Assembly: GCF_011682145.1 (NCBI RefSeq)
Contig: NZ_WHJH01000004.1
Location: forward strand, 1 to 64,000
Reading direction: 5' to 3'
Length of the DNA: 64,000 nt
Origin: Massilia mucilaginosa
GTDB lineage: Bacteria; Pseudomonadota; Gammaproteobacteria; Burkholderiales; Burkholderiaceae_D
Part shown: positions 19,197 to 27,767 of the stretch, one piece after another
Layout of the letters: every line of letters begins with the position of its first letter
Numbering within the stretch: position 1 is the first letter of the stretch
Notes under the pieces: model-generated
What the model was told of the DNA's origin: nothing
Database searches by the model: none
Seen by the model: the letters and a program-made list of their open reading frames with translations, nothing else
Made by a program: the position numbers and the translations under genes

Positions 19197-19810
19197 TCGC
19201 GTCCGAAGGCGAGTTATTCAAGAAGATCCTCGGTCCCGCATGGCGCGGACTGCACCCCGATATCCAGGCGCGCTTCGACCATAACCCCATGCCCGGCAAG
19301 CCTTTGTACTACACCGGCCGCATGACGGAGCTGACCTGCTCGAGACTCGGCCGCGTGCTCGGCTACCTGACCATGCCGCTGATCCGGGGCGCGCTGATGC
19401 CGTATAACGACGCCGACTTTCCGGTCGATATCGAGGTCTATTCGAAAGAGGGCAGCGCGGCCATTTTCAAGCAGCGCATCTATCGCCTCAACGGACGCAA
19501 GCCGGTGCAGTTCACGTCCTACATGCTCGAGAGCGCGCGCGGCGAAGTGCTCGAATACGTCGGCATGGGGATGGGGATGAAGCTGGTGCTGGCGGTGCGC
19601 GACGGGAACCTGCATTTCGAGAGCGATGGCTATTTTTGGCAGGTGGCGGGCGTGCGCATTCCCGTGCCGGCCTGGCTCACGCCGGGCAAGACCTACCTGT
19701 GCCACCGCAATAACGACAGCGCGCAGTTCGATATCCGTATCGAGATCCGCCACGCGCTGTTCGGTACAACCTTCACGCAGGCGGGCGTGTTTCGCGAGGT
19801 ACGGCCATGA
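19193..19810 (+). CDS. DUF4166 domain-containing protein
   Basis: A 205-residue protein, without TM segments, covering the DUF4166 domain (about 8-200), with LGPAWRGLHPDIQARF near the start and the conserved QRIYRLNGRKPVQFTSYML strand. DUF4166 is frequently fused or adjacent to saccharopine-dehydrogenase-like or epimerase-like oxidoreductases, in line with the next gene. The biochemical role is unknown. 4-nt overlaps at both ends mark strict co-translation within the operon. Confidence 0.82.
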   Translation: MIASEGELFKKILGPAWRGLHPDIQARFDHNPMPGKPLYYTGRMTELTCSRLGRVLGYLTMPLIRGALMPYNDADFPVDIEVYSKEGSAAIFKQRIYRLNGRKPVQFTSYMLESARGEVLEYVGMGMGMKLVLAVRDGNLHFESDGYFWQVAGVRIPVPAWLTPGKTYLCHRNNDSAQFDIRIEIRHALFGTTFTQAGVFREVRP

Positions 19811-21252
19811 ATACCCATGTATTGGCATTGCAGTTGATGGCGTTCCAGGGATGCCTGGGCGCCTTCGACACCCTGTATCACCATGAACTGACCGAGGCGC
19901 TCCCGGGGCGCGCCAGCGCCAGGCTGGAACTGTCGATCCACGCCGTGCGCGCGCTGATGTACAGCGCCATGTTCATCGGCCTGTCGTGCTGGCGTTTCAA
20001 TGGCCTGTGGGCGGTGCTGCTGCTGGTCGTCTTCGCGGTCGAAATCGTGCTGACCCTGTGGGACTTCGTGGTCGAGGACAAGACCCGCCTGCTGCCGGCC
20101 ACCGAACGCGTCACCCATACGGTGCTGGCCATGAACGGCGGCGCCTTCATCGCCTTGCTGGCGCTGAACGCGGGCGAAGCTCTGGCGCTGCCGACCGCGC
20201 TGGTGTGGGAACCGCACGGCGCCCTGAGTATCTTCCTGTTCGTCTGCGGCCTCGGGGTCGGCTTGTCCGGCATTCGCGATGCATTCGCGGCGCGCGCGCT
20301 TGCCCGCCAGGCAGCGCAGGCGCGCGCACCCGTCTTGCGTTTCGGGGATGCCGAGTGCGCGGTGCTGGTCACCGGCGCCACCGGGTTCATCGGCCAGAAA
20401 CTGGTGCGCGCACTGCTCGCCGACGGCCATCGGGTCACGCTGCTCACGCGCCAGCCGCGCGCCGCTGCCTGGATGTTCGACGCCCGCGTGGAGTGCATCG
20501 CCGACATGGGCGCCTTGCCGCCTGCGCGCCGCATCGATGTGGTGGTGAACCTGGCGGGCGCCCGCATTCTGGGCTGGCGCTGGAGCGAGGCGCGCCGCGC
20601 GGCCTTGCGCGCCAGCCGCATCGGCACCACGCGCAAGGTGGTCGCCTGGATCGCGGCGGCGCATCACAAGCCGGCGCTGATGCTGTCGGCGTCGGCCATC
20701 GGCTACTACGGCATCCAGGCGCAGGGGATCGATACGGTGCTCACCGAACGCGATGGACCGCAGCCGATGTTCATGTCGGACCTGTGCCGCGAGTGGGAAG
20801 AAGCTGCCTACGCGGCCGCGGCGCATGGCGTGCGCGTGGCGTGCATGCGTTTCGGCCTGGTGCTCGGCACCCAGGGCGCGCTGCCGATGATGCTGTTGCC
20901 GGTCAAGCTGGGCATGGGAGGCCCGCTCGGGGGCGGGCGCCAGTGGCTGTCGTGGATCCATGTGGACGACCTCATCGCCGGCATGGCCCACCTCTGGACG
21001 ACGGGAGAGGGCGGGGCCTGGAACTTCACCGCGCCTGAAGTCCTGTCGCAGGCGGACTTCAACAAGGTGGCCGCCAGGGTGTTGAAACGCCCGTACTGGC
21101 TGCCGACGCCCGGCTGGCCGATGCGCCTGGCGCTGGGCGAACAGGCCGACCTGCTGCTCGAAGGCCAGCGCGTGGCGCCGGCCAGGCTGCAGGCCAGCGG
21201 TTTCGCCTTCCGCCATCCGGCCCTGGCCGGGGCGCTGGCCAATTTGTTATGA
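19807..21252 (+). CDS. Membrane-anchored TIGR01777-family epimerase/oxidoreductase (DoxX-like N-terminus)
   Basis: A 481-residue fusion. The first ~165 residues form four or five TM helices resembling DoxX-like proteins (LELSIHAVRALMYSAMFIGLSCW; VLLLVVFAVEIVLTLWDFVVEDKTR). From ~185 a Rossmann NAD(P)-binding SDR domain follows, with GATGFIG at 190-196, then the TIGR01777 signatures NLAGARILGWRWSEARR, SASAIGYYG and WIHVDDLIAGM. Stand-alone TIGR01777 proteins are ~300 residues, so the membrane fusion is notable. Substrate unknown. Last gene of the operon. Confidence 0.88.
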   Translation: MNTHVLALQLMAFQGCLGAFDTLYHHELTEALPGRASARLELSIHAVRALMYSAMFIGLSCWRFNGLWAVLLLVVFAVEIVLTLWDFVVEDKTRLLPATERVTHTVLAMNGGAFIALLALNAGEALALPTALVWEPHGALSIFLFVCGLGVGLSGIRDAFAARALARQAAQARAPVLRFGDAECAVLVTGATGFIGQKLVRALLADGHRVTLLTRQPRAAAWMFDARVECIADMGALPPARRIDVVVNLAGARILGWRWSEARRAALRASRIGTTRKVVAWIAAAHHKPALMLSASAIGYYGIQAQGIDTVLTERDGPQPMFMSDLCREWEEAAYAAAAHGVRVACMRFGLVLGTQGALPMMLLPVKLGMGGPLGGGRQWLSWIHVDDLIAGMAHLWTTGEGGAWNFTAPEVLSQADFNKVAARVLKRPYWLPTPGWPMRLALGEQADLLLEGQRVAPARLQASGFAFRHPALAGALANLL

Positions 21253-21335
21253 CGCTTAGAGCCTATCTCAGTAGATCGGGGGAAGCTGACGGTGATGCAT
21301 GGCAGGCGAGGGCAAGGCGCGAGGAGGCCGCATGG
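21253..21335. repeat. Probable dispersed intergenic repeat after the TIGR01777 gene
   Basis: The segment AGAGCCTATCTCAGTAGA...GGCAGGCGAGGGCAAGGCGCGAGG reads like a dispersed Oxalobacteraceae repeat rather than unique sequence; only one copy is in this window, so this rests on recalled style. It lies immediately after the TIGR01777 stop and runs up to the premature stop of the neighbouring truncated secreted ORF. Confidence 0.35.
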
Positions 21336-21506
21336 CTAACCATGCAACGACGAGGGTATTTCGAAGGAATACCGAGGCGGCACTCGCCCCAGCGCGGCGC
21401 GCGGCAGGGCGGGGCCGACATCGACGCTGGTGACGGCGGCGAAGCTGGAAGGGGCAAGCGCGGCCGCCATGACCAGGGCGAGCAATGTCCTTCGGGGTGT
21501 GCGCAT
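21336..21506 (-). pseudogene. Truncated ORF with signal peptide
   Basis: Fifty-six codons start with a convincing signal peptide (MRTPRRTLLALVMAAALAPSSFA). The reading then runs AVTSVDVGPALPRAALG and after ~17 more residues meets a stop inside repeat-like sequence. It lies 20 nt downstream of the LytTR regulator on the same strand. Most likely it is the 5' stump of an exported-protein gene disrupted by the repeat; a genuine 56-residue secreted peptide cannot be excluded. Confidence 0.4.
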
Positions 21507-21525
21507 GTCGACCATCTCATGTACG

Positions 21526-22239
21526 CTAAAAACTCAAAAGGTCTTTCAATTCCTGGGCATTGCGGCGCGAGATTTCCAGCACTTTGCCGTCGCTCATGGT
21601 CACCTCGTATCCCATCGAGATCGATTCTTCGATGGCGCGGATTTCCTGCAGGTTGATGATGCACTGGCGGTTGGCGCGGAAGAAGAACTTGACCGGCAAG
21701 CGCTCTTCGATGCTGTTCAACGATTTTTTGACGTAGGCTTTTTCGCTGCCGAAGAAAATGCGCACGTAGTTCTTGCAGCTTTCGATATAGCGGATCGTCT
21801 CCAGGCTCACCAGGTGGCAGCGCTCGCCGTCCTTGACGAAGATTTTGCTGTTGATGTCGAGCGGCGGCCTTGCCACCGCCGCCGGCGCGGCATCGGCCGC
21901 GGCCAGCTTGGCAATCGCGGTGGCCAGCCGTTCGTGGCTGACCGGTTTGAGCAGGTAGTCGATGGTGTTGTAGTCGAACGAGCGGATCGCGTATTCGGAG
22001 TAGGCGGTCGTGAAGACGATGCGCGGCAGGTAGTCGAGCATCTCCAGCAGGTCGAAGCCGCTGGCGCCCGGCATGTGGATGTCGAGGAACAGCACGTCCG
22101 GCCGCAGTTCTGCGATCATCGGCGCGGCCGTTGCCGGGTGATCCGCCTGGCCGACCACCTCGACCCCGTCGAACTGGCCGAGCATGCGCACCAGGCCCTC
22201 GCGCGCCAGGCGCGAGTCTTCAATGACCATCACCCTCAT
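21526..22239 (-). CDS. LytTR-family response regulator
   Basis: A 237-residue regulator. The receiver domain (1-120) has Asp53 in VLFLDIHMPGASG and Lys in YLLKPVS. A LytTR DNA-binding domain (about 135-235) carries KIFVKDGERCHLV, IRYIESCKNYVRIFF and FFRANRQCIINLQEI. LytTR regulators bind paired direct repeats upstream of secretion, adhesion or autolysis genes. The start at 22239 overlaps the kinase stop by 4 nt; longer in-frame upstream readings lie antisense-free inside the kinase and have no family match. Confidence 0.92.
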   Translation of the reverse strand: MRVMVIEDSRLAREGLVRMLGQFDGVEVVGQADHPATAAPMIAELRPDVLFLDIHMPGASGFDLLEMLDYLPRIVFTTAYSEYAIRSFDYNTIDYLLKPVSHERLATAIAKLAAADAAPAAVARPPLDINSKIFVKDGERCHLVSLETIRYIESCKNYVRIFFGSEKAYVKKSLNSIEERLPVKFFFRANRQCIINLQEIRAIEESISMGYEVTMSDGKVLEISRRNAQELKDLLSF

Positions 22240-23330
22240 GCGGCGCGCTCCAGCGGCAGCGTGACAGTGACCTTGAAGGCGCCATCGGCGTGCGCCGCGT
22301 TCAGGGTGGCCAGCTCGCCATACAGCAGGTGCAGGCGCTGTTCGATATTGAGCAGGCCGATGCCGGTGCAGCCGGGCCTCTGGACGGGGGCGTCGGGGGC
22401 GTCGTTGCGCACTTCCAGTTGCAGGCACTGGCCCAGCTGGCGCGCGTCGACCTTCAGGGTGCCGCCGCCCTGAAGCTGGTCGAGGCCATGCTTGACGGCG
22501 TTCTCCACCAGCATCTGCAAGACCATCGGCGGCATCAGCGCGTCATCCAGGCCGGGCGCGATGCGAAGGGAGAAGTCGAGCCGTTCTTCCAGCTGCGTCT
22601 TGACGATGGCCAGATACTTGGTGATGATGCCCACTTCATGATGCAGGCTGACTTTTTCGTGCCGGCTGCTTTCGAGCGAGTAGCGCAGGATGTCGGAAAA
22701 CGAGGTAATCATGGCGTCGGCGCGCTGCGCATCTTCGTGGATCATGAAGCGGATGTTATTGAGTGAGTTGAACAGGAAGTGCGGATTGAGCTGGTTCGAC
22801 AGGCTGCTCAACTGCGCTTCCTTGAGGTTGTTCTGCAGGCGCAGGTTGAACAGTTCGGCGTTCTTGATGCGCCGGCTGCTGCTCACGCTGATGTAGATGA
22901 AGCCCCATACCGCCACGAACAGCTGGCTCTTGGGTGCTTCGTCCATGAACTTGTTCATGATGAGTTCGGACGGGATCACCGGTATCTTGAGCGCTTTGTA
23001 TTTGGCGCTGATGGCTTTCAAGAACATCGGCGTGACCACGGCCGTGACGCAGGCGCCGATCACCATGCCGGCCAGCGCGCTGTAGATCACCACGATGGCA
23101 ATCAGCCTGGCGATCGGCACCGCGTCGCCGCCGCGCCGCTTGTACAGCCAGCGCAGCACCAGTACCGCCAGCGTGTAGAACGGAATCCACGCCAGGCTGG
23201 TATAGACCTGCAATCTGACCATGAAACCCCACACCACGGCGATGGCGATGCTGGCCGTCAGCCCGACCGCCACCGCGCTGAAGTGGTAAAGCCAGAAGTC
23301 GCGCTCGCGCGGGAAGAAGTGAAGTGGCAT
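22236..23330 (-). CDS. LytS/YehU-type sensor histidine kinase
   Basis: A 364-residue inner-membrane kinase of the His_kinase (PF06580) family. Four TM helices lie at about 15-37, 44-62, 76-103 and 135-151. The His box is LNQLNPHFLFNSLNNIRFM-like with His184, and the ATPase domain has QMLVENAVKHG and GIGLLNIEQRL. There is no large periplasmic sensor domain, so the signal is probably sensed in the membrane. It is co-translated with the LytTR regulator, and the formylglycine-enzyme-like gene lies 72 nt upstream on the same strand. Confidence 0.92.
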   Translation of the reverse strand: MPLHFFPRERDFWLYHFSAVAVGLTASIAIAVVWGFMVRLQVYTSLAWIPFYTLAVLVLRWLYKRRGGDAVPIARLIAIVVIYSALAGMVIGACVTAVVTPMFLKAISAKYKALKIPVIPSELIMNKFMDEAPKSQLFVAVWGFIYISVSSSRRIKNAELFNLRLQNNLKEAQLSSLSNQLNPHFLFNSLNNIRFMIHEDAQRADAMITSFSDILRYSLESSRHEKVSLHHEVGIITKYLAIVKTQLEERLDFSLRIAPGLDDALMPPMVLQMLVENAVKHGLDQLQGGGTLKVDARQLGQCLQLEVRNDAPDAPVQRPGCTGIGLLNIEQRLHLLYGELATLNAAHADGAFKVTVTLPLERAA

Positions 23331-23402
23331 GCGGTCGGCTTATCCAGTGGATGATCGGAGAGCGCATTCTAACAAGACGGCCGGTCCGGCCTGGTCGCCG
23401 CC

Positions 23403-24398
23403 TTACTTGGCCGCTTTGCGCCGTTCGCGCTCGGCCGCGCGCGCGGTGACCAGTTCCGCTTCGAAGCGCGCCGCCGACGCAGCCTGCGCTTGCACCGGTC
23501 CGCCCAGCGCCAGGCGGAAGCCTTCGCCGATGCTGCTCGGGTTATCGATTCCCGCGTGGCCGCGCACCACCGTGCGTACGTTGCGCGACGAGAAGCTGCC
23601 GCCCCGGTGAATCATCATCGGCGACTCGCGCTTGCTGCAGTTGGTGGTCCATGCCGAGCCGTCGACCGGCGCGCCGTCGTAGTTCAGGTGTTCGCAATCG
23701 GCCACGTATTCACCCACATTGCCGATCATGTCGTACAGGCCGAAGGCGTTCGGCTCGTACATGCCGACTACGGTGGTAAAAGCGGCGCCGTCTTCGCAGG
23801 TGGCCGGTTTTCCGGTGCGGCCGATGATGGCGGCGATCGCCTTGCTGCCCGTGAAATCGCGGATGTTCGCATGGCGGCACACCTGGGTGGCGTCGTCGCC
23901 GAAGTAATAGTCGCCCGTGCTGCCGGCGCGCGCGGCGTATTCCCATTCGGCTTCCGACGGCAGGCGGTATGGCTTGCCGGTTTGGGCCGACAGCCATGCG
24001 GCGTAGGCGGTGGCGTCCTTCCAGGTGACGCACATGACCGGATGGTAGTCGCCTGGCGCGTATGCGGGCGTGTTCCAGGCGCCAGGGCCCATGTCCATGC
24101 CCCATTCGGTGCTGGCGAACTTCCAGCACTGGTTCTCGGTCTTGTGGCCGGTCGCTTCGACGAACTGGCGGAACTGGCCGACGGTCACTTCATATTTCGC
24201 CATCTGGAAGGCGGGCACGCGCACCGCGTGCACCGGCTGGTCGGTCGGATAGTCCTTGGCCGTGCCCGGAACGGTGCCGCCCATCGTGAACGTGCCGCCT
24301 TTGATGGCGGCCATCGGCGGTTCGGTCACGCTGCCGGGGGCGGCTGCCGCGCCGGTCGATGCCATCAGGGCCAGGGAGAACAGGAGGGTGCTTTGCAT
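23403..24398 (-). CDS. Exported formylglycine-generating-enzyme (SUMF1)-like protein
   Basis: A 331-residue protein with a signal peptide (about 1-20). The FGE-sulfatase fold (about 28-305) includes IKGGTFTMGG, KYEVTVGQFRQFVEATGH, YRLPSEAEWEYAARAG, DMIGNVGEYVADC and GGSFSSRNVRTVVRGHAG. The cysteine pair of true formylglycine-generating enzymes is not at the C-terminal core (NVRTVVRGHAGIDNPSSIGEGFRL has none), so sulfatase activation is unlikely. A charged tail (RAAERERRKAAK) ends it. Periplasmic role unknown; possibly linked to the downstream sensor pair. Confidence 0.85.
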   Translation of the reverse strand: MQSTLLFSLALMASTGAAAAPGSVTEPPMAAIKGGTFTMGGTVPGTAKDYPTDQPVHAVRVPAFQMAKYEVTVGQFRQFVEATGHKTENQCWKFASTEWGMDMGPGAWNTPAYAPGDYHPVMCVTWKDATAYAAWLSAQTGKPYRLPSEAEWEYAARAGSTGDYYFGDDATQVCRHANIRDFTGSKAIAAIIGRTGKPATCEDGAAFTTVVGMYEPNAFGLYDMIGNVGEYVADCEHLNYDGAPVDGSAWTTNCSKRESPMMIHRGGSFSSRNVRTVVRGHAGIDNPSSIGEGFRLALGGPVQAQAASAARFEAELVTARAAERERRKAAK

Positions 24399-24680
24399 GT
24401 CGTGCCTTCATCAAGTGGGGTGGTGAGAATGAAGTGCATTCTGGGGGAGCATGCTGTCGTTTTGGCAAAAAGGTGCCGACCGGCGCTATGCGGGGATGAG
24501 CGGCGCTGCGGACCGGCAGACACGTCCCGTAACACTTCTTACCGGTGCATGCTGGTTGCAAGGAGCGAATCGCGGTGTAATGGGTACATGGACGACACGC
24601 AGTAGTCGCCCTGGTCCCCGGAGCGGCAGTATGTTCAGGCGGCCCATTTGCTGCAGGCAGTATTGACGACAGGAGTTCAT

Positions 24681-25127
24681 ATGCACAAGAAAGCCCTCAT
24701 CATCGCCCTCATGGCTGTTTGCATGGGCATCGGCAGCGCAGCGTTCGCTCAATCGCGCGACTATCGCGGCGAGCATGGTCAGCGCAGCGAGCACAATGAA
24801 CGCAATGACCGCTACGAGCGCCATGAGCGCCATGAGCGCGACAATCGTTATGAGCGTGACCGTCACGACAATCGCCGCGGCGACCGTTACGACGGCCCGC
24901 GCGGCGGCTACCAGGGCCACGATGAGCGTCCGGCGGCGCGTCACCACTTCCGTCGCGGCGCGTACCTGGATCAGCGCTATCGGGGCAGCAGCTACGTGGT
25001 GAGCGACTGGCGCAGCCGTCGCCTGAGCGCGCCGCCGCGCGGGGCGCACTGGGTGCAGGCCAATGGCGACTATGCGCTGGTGGCGATTGCCACGGGACTC
25101 ATTACACAGGTGCTGTTGAACCAATAA
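24681..25127 (+). CDS. RcnB-family periplasmic protein
   Basis: A 148-residue protein with a signal peptide (MHKKALIIALMAVCMGIGSAAFA). A strongly charged Arg/Glu/His/Asp repeat region follows (about 27-75: RYERHERHERDNRYERDRH), encoded by near-tandem repeats. The RcnB-like C-terminal domain (about 90-148) has GAYLDQRYRGSSYVVSDWRSRRL and HWVQANGDYALVAIATGLI. RcnB in E. coli modulates nickel/cobalt homeostasis. AGGAG lies 6 nt before ATG 24681. The 282-bp region before it holds no recognised gene. Confidence 0.85.
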   Translation: MHKKALIIALMAVCMGIGSAAFAQSRDYRGEHGQRSEHNERNDRYERHERHERDNRYERDRHDNRRGDRYDGPRGGYQGHDERPAARHHFRRGAYLDQRYRGSSYVVSDWRSRRLSAPPRGAHWVQANGDYALVAIATGLITQVLLNQ

Positions 25128-25189
25128 CGCCGATACCGGGGCAGGGGCTACAATGCCGCTTTTGCTCCGGCCGCGCCGCCTGGTCTTTC

Positions 25190-25720
25190 ATGACACCGAA
25201 CCACAAACCCTTTCATCCCGACCTGCTTGCGCTCCAGCAGGCATACGACGCGCACGGCCTGACATGGAACGTGCCCCGGTGCGAGGCCGAAAGCGCGGAC
25301 TATGCGGCGACCGCCTTCGAAGTCGATGGCCTGCGGGTGCGCTTCCGGGTTGCCAAAATCACGCCGACCAAGGTGGGGCAGTTCGTCACGCTGTGGAAGC
25401 GCATCGGCGCCGGCCCGATCCAGCCTTTCGACGACACCGACCCGGTCGACCTGTTCGTGATCAGCACCCGCGACGGCGAACAGTTCGGGCAGTTCGTCTT
25501 CCCGACGGCGGTACTGGCCGCGCGCGATGTGCTGGCGCGCAGCGGGCAGGGCGGCAAGCGCGCGATTCGCGTGTATCCGCCATGGGTTGCCACGACCAGC
25601 AAACAGGCGCAGGCCACGCAGCGCTGGCAGCTCCCGTATTTTGTCGCGAACGGCGCCGATGCCATCCGCATGGGGACGTTGTACGGCCGGGCCGCGTTAC
25701 CAGGCCGCAACGACGCGTGA
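25190..25720 (+). CDS. MepB-like protein
   Basis: A 176-residue cytoplasmic protein covering the MepB domain (about 40-165). Typical segments are RFRVAKITPTKVGQFVTLWKR, DPVDLFVISTRDGEQFGQFVFP and RAIRVYPPW. The family is named after staphylococcal MepB, encoded with the MepA efflux pump but of unknown function. A TACAAT -10-like hexamer lies about 36 nt upstream of the ATG. It appears monocistronic. Confidence 0.82.
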   Translation: MTPNHKPFHPDLLALQQAYDAHGLTWNVPRCEAESADYAATAFEVDGLRVRFRVAKITPTKVGQFVTLWKRIGAGPIQPFDDTDPVDLFVISTRDGEQFGQFVFPTAVLAARDVLARSGQGGKRAIRVYPPWVATTSKQAQATQRWQLPYFVANGADAIRMGTLYGRAALPGRNDA

Positions 25721-25801
25721 CACGCTTGCCATCGACCCGCCACCGGGTGCACAATCTGTCGAAACGAAGCACCGCAGCCACTTTCATCTACGGGAACTGC
25801 C

Positions 25802-26440
25802 ATGAGCCGTCGACAAAACCGAACCAGGCTGGTTTTTGACTCATCCCTGCGTACATTGCCGGAGCAGGATATCCGCACCATCCTGCGCGCGGCCGATCCG
25901 CTGATTGCCATTGCCGGGCGCGCCATGCTGATCAAAGTCCTGAGGGGGTCGCGCGCGCAGGATGTCCTCAAGTACGGGATGGATGACAATCCGTGCTACG
26001 GCGCTTACCAGGGCCGCACCGAGGCCGAAGTCCTGGCCATGGTCGACTGGATGATCCTGAACGATTACCTGGGCCTCGATTTTGCGGGTGACTTGCCGCT
26101 GCTGTTCTATACAGAACGGGGATGGAGCATCGAACGCGAGATTTACGCCAACGAGCTGATAGACGGCTTCGACAAGTTGCTGGCGCAGGCCGCGCCGCCG
26201 TATGACATGCTGTATCTGAAGGACCGCAGCAGGGACATGATATTGCTGCTGCTCGAGATCCTGCATGAACGTGCCGATCCGAAGTATGTGCCCATCCTCG
26301 AGGCGTGGGCACAGGTCGACTATGCCAAGGTGCGCAAGGAGATTGCCCGCGTCATTGGGCATGTGAGCGCGCCGGCGCCTGCGTCCCAGTCTGCTGCGAC
26401 TTCCAGTACTCCAGCGGCGACCTCCCCACCAGTTTCGTGA
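25802..26440 (+). CDS. RQC-minor-like DNA-binding protein
   Basis: A 212-residue protein. Its central part (about 45-135) reads ILRAADPLIAIAGRAMLIKVLRGSRAQDVLKYGMDDNPCYGAYQG, then a DWMILNDYLGLDF helix and LLFYTERGWSIERE wing. This resembles the RQC winged helix of RecQ helicases, as in stand-alone 'RQC-minor' proteins. The C-terminal ~30 residues are Ala/Ser/Thr/Pro-rich and are encoded antisense to the AraC gene (89-nt convergent overlap), so the last part may be recent read-through. Function unproven. Confidence 0.65.
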   Translation: MSRRQNRTRLVFDSSLRTLPEQDIRTILRAADPLIAIAGRAMLIKVLRGSRAQDVLKYGMDDNPCYGAYQGRTEAEVLAMVDWMILNDYLGLDFAGDLPLLFYTERGWSIEREIYANELIDGFDKLLAQAAPPYDMLYLKDRSRDMILLLLEILHERADPKYVPILEAWAQVDYAKVRKEIARVIGHVSAPAPASQSAATSSTPAATSPPVS

Positions 26441-27197
26441 AGTCGCGCGTGAAGTGGGCCTGGTCGAAAAACCCCAGCTGGCTTGCCAGGGCCGCCAGGT
26501 CGACCGGCCCGGGCCTGGCCAGGCGCCAGCTCGCCTCCTGCAGCCGGTAGCGCTGAATGACCCACTTGGGCGACACCCCGACATAATTACTGAACAGCCT
26601 TTGCAGCGCGCGTTCTTCGATCCCCACTTGCGCGCACAGGGCGGCTACGCTGGCCGGGCCATCGACGGCGGCGGCGGCGGCCACCGCTTGTTCGGCGGCC
26701 AGCGCGCGTGCGTCCGGCGCCGGCAGCACGGCGAGCAGCATCGCTTCTGCCGCAATGACCATGCCGGCGTCGCCGGCGCCGCCGAGCACATGCTGTTCGG
26801 CCTCGATCGCCGGCACGCGCAACACATCGTCGACTGGCATGGTGCGGTCGGCCAGGGTTGATACCGGATGATCGATGAAGGGACGCAGTCCGCCCGGCCT
26901 GAAGCGTACCCCCAGCACGCGGCCCGCGCCGGCCACGCTGCGCTCGAACGCGCCGCGCACCACGCCGTGGATGGCGCTCTGGCCACGGTCGAACACCAGG
27001 TGCGCGTTCGGATACGGCAGCACGCGCTGAATCTCCGGCGCGCGCTCGCCCATGTTCCATTCGACGATCCAGTAGTAGTCGACAAACGGCGCCAGCGGCG
27101 CCGCCGGCGGATAGGTGGCCAGGCGGATGCGGCGCGCCATGCCGAGCGGATCGACGATGCCTTTCGGCGTCGCTGGGGCGGTGTCGGGTTTATCCAA
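26352..27197 (-). CDS. AraC-family transcriptional regulator (DUF6597 N-terminus)
   Basis: About 281 residues from a TTG start at 27197. The family N-terminus (PKGIVDPLGMARRIRLATYPPAAPLAPFVDYYWIVEW) extends upstream of ATG 27140, so the TTG, with AAGGA upstream, is preferred though uncertain. The N-terminal domain resembles DUF6597; the C-terminal pair of AraC helix-turn-helices (about 175-265) includes LASQLGFFDQAHFTRDFTKLVGRSP. Effector and targets unknown. It diverges from the DUF3224 gene across 93 bp, a likely target. Confidence 0.85.
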   Translation of the reverse strand: MDKPDTAPATPKGIVDPLGMARRIRLATYPPAAPLAPFVDYYWIVEWNMGERAPEIQRVLPYPNAHLVFDRGQSAIHGVVRGAFERSVAGAGRVLGVRFRPGGLRPFIDHPVSTLADRTMPVDDVLRVPAIEAEQHVLGGAGDAGMVIAAEAMLLAVLPAPDARALAAEQAVAAAAAVDGPASVAALCAQVGIEERALQRLFSNYVGVSPKWVIQRYRLQEASWRLARPGPVDLAALASQLGFFDQAHFTRDFTKLVGRSPLEYWKSQQTGTQAPARSHAQ

Positions 27198-27290
27198 GAT
27201 GTTTGTCGTCCTTGCGCATATTGTGGTGGTTCCCGCGAGCGGCCGCGCGTTTGGCCGCGGCGCCGCCCATCCTCGACTTGAAAGCCAGCC

Positions 27291-27767
27291 ATGTCCTTGT
27301 TCCGTTCCAGCGCAGCCGCGCTCTCCCTGCTCGCCGCCCTGCCACCCGCCAGCGCCCAGTCGGCGCCAATCACGCAGCGTGCCAGCGGGCCGTTCGAGAT
27401 CACGATCATACCCGCCGGCGCCCCCGACAAGGAAGGCCGCACCGCCACCGCCCGCATGGCGCTCGACAAGCGCTATACGGGCGCGCTGGCCGCCAGCGGC
27501 AAGGGCACCATGCTCACGGCGGTGAGCGATACCAAAGGCTCGGCCGCCTACGTCGCCATCGAGCGTGTCAGCGGCACGCTGGCGGGGCGCAAGGGCAGTT
27601 TCGTGCTCCAGCATGCGGGCACCATGCGTGGCGGGACGAGCCAGGCCGCGATTACCATCGTTCCCGATTCGGGGACGGAGGAGTTGAGCGGGATCGGCGG
27701 CAGCGTGGTGCTCACCGTCGTCGACGGCCAGCACTTTTACGCGCTCGACTACACGCTGGGCAATTAG
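27291..27767 (+). CDS. DUF3224 domain-containing exported protein
   Basis: A 158-residue protein with a short signal peptide (MSLFRSSAAALSLLAALPPASA). The DUF3224 domain (about 30-155) has RMALDKRYTGALAASGKGTML, AYVAIERVSGTLAGRKGSFVLQHAG and the terminal HFYALDYTL. The fold is related to allene-oxide-cyclase-like barrels; function is unknown. The TAG stop is created at the junction with a MITE (TA plus the first G of the element). It is divergent from the AraC regulator. Confidence 0.85.
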   Translation: MSLFRSSAAALSLLAALPPASAQSAPITQRASGPFEITIIPAGAPDKEGRTATARMALDKRYTGALAASGKGTMLTAVSDTKGSAAYVAIERVSGTLAGRKGSFVLQHAGTMRGGTSQAAITIVPDSGTEELSGIGGSVVLTVVDGQHFYALDYTLGN

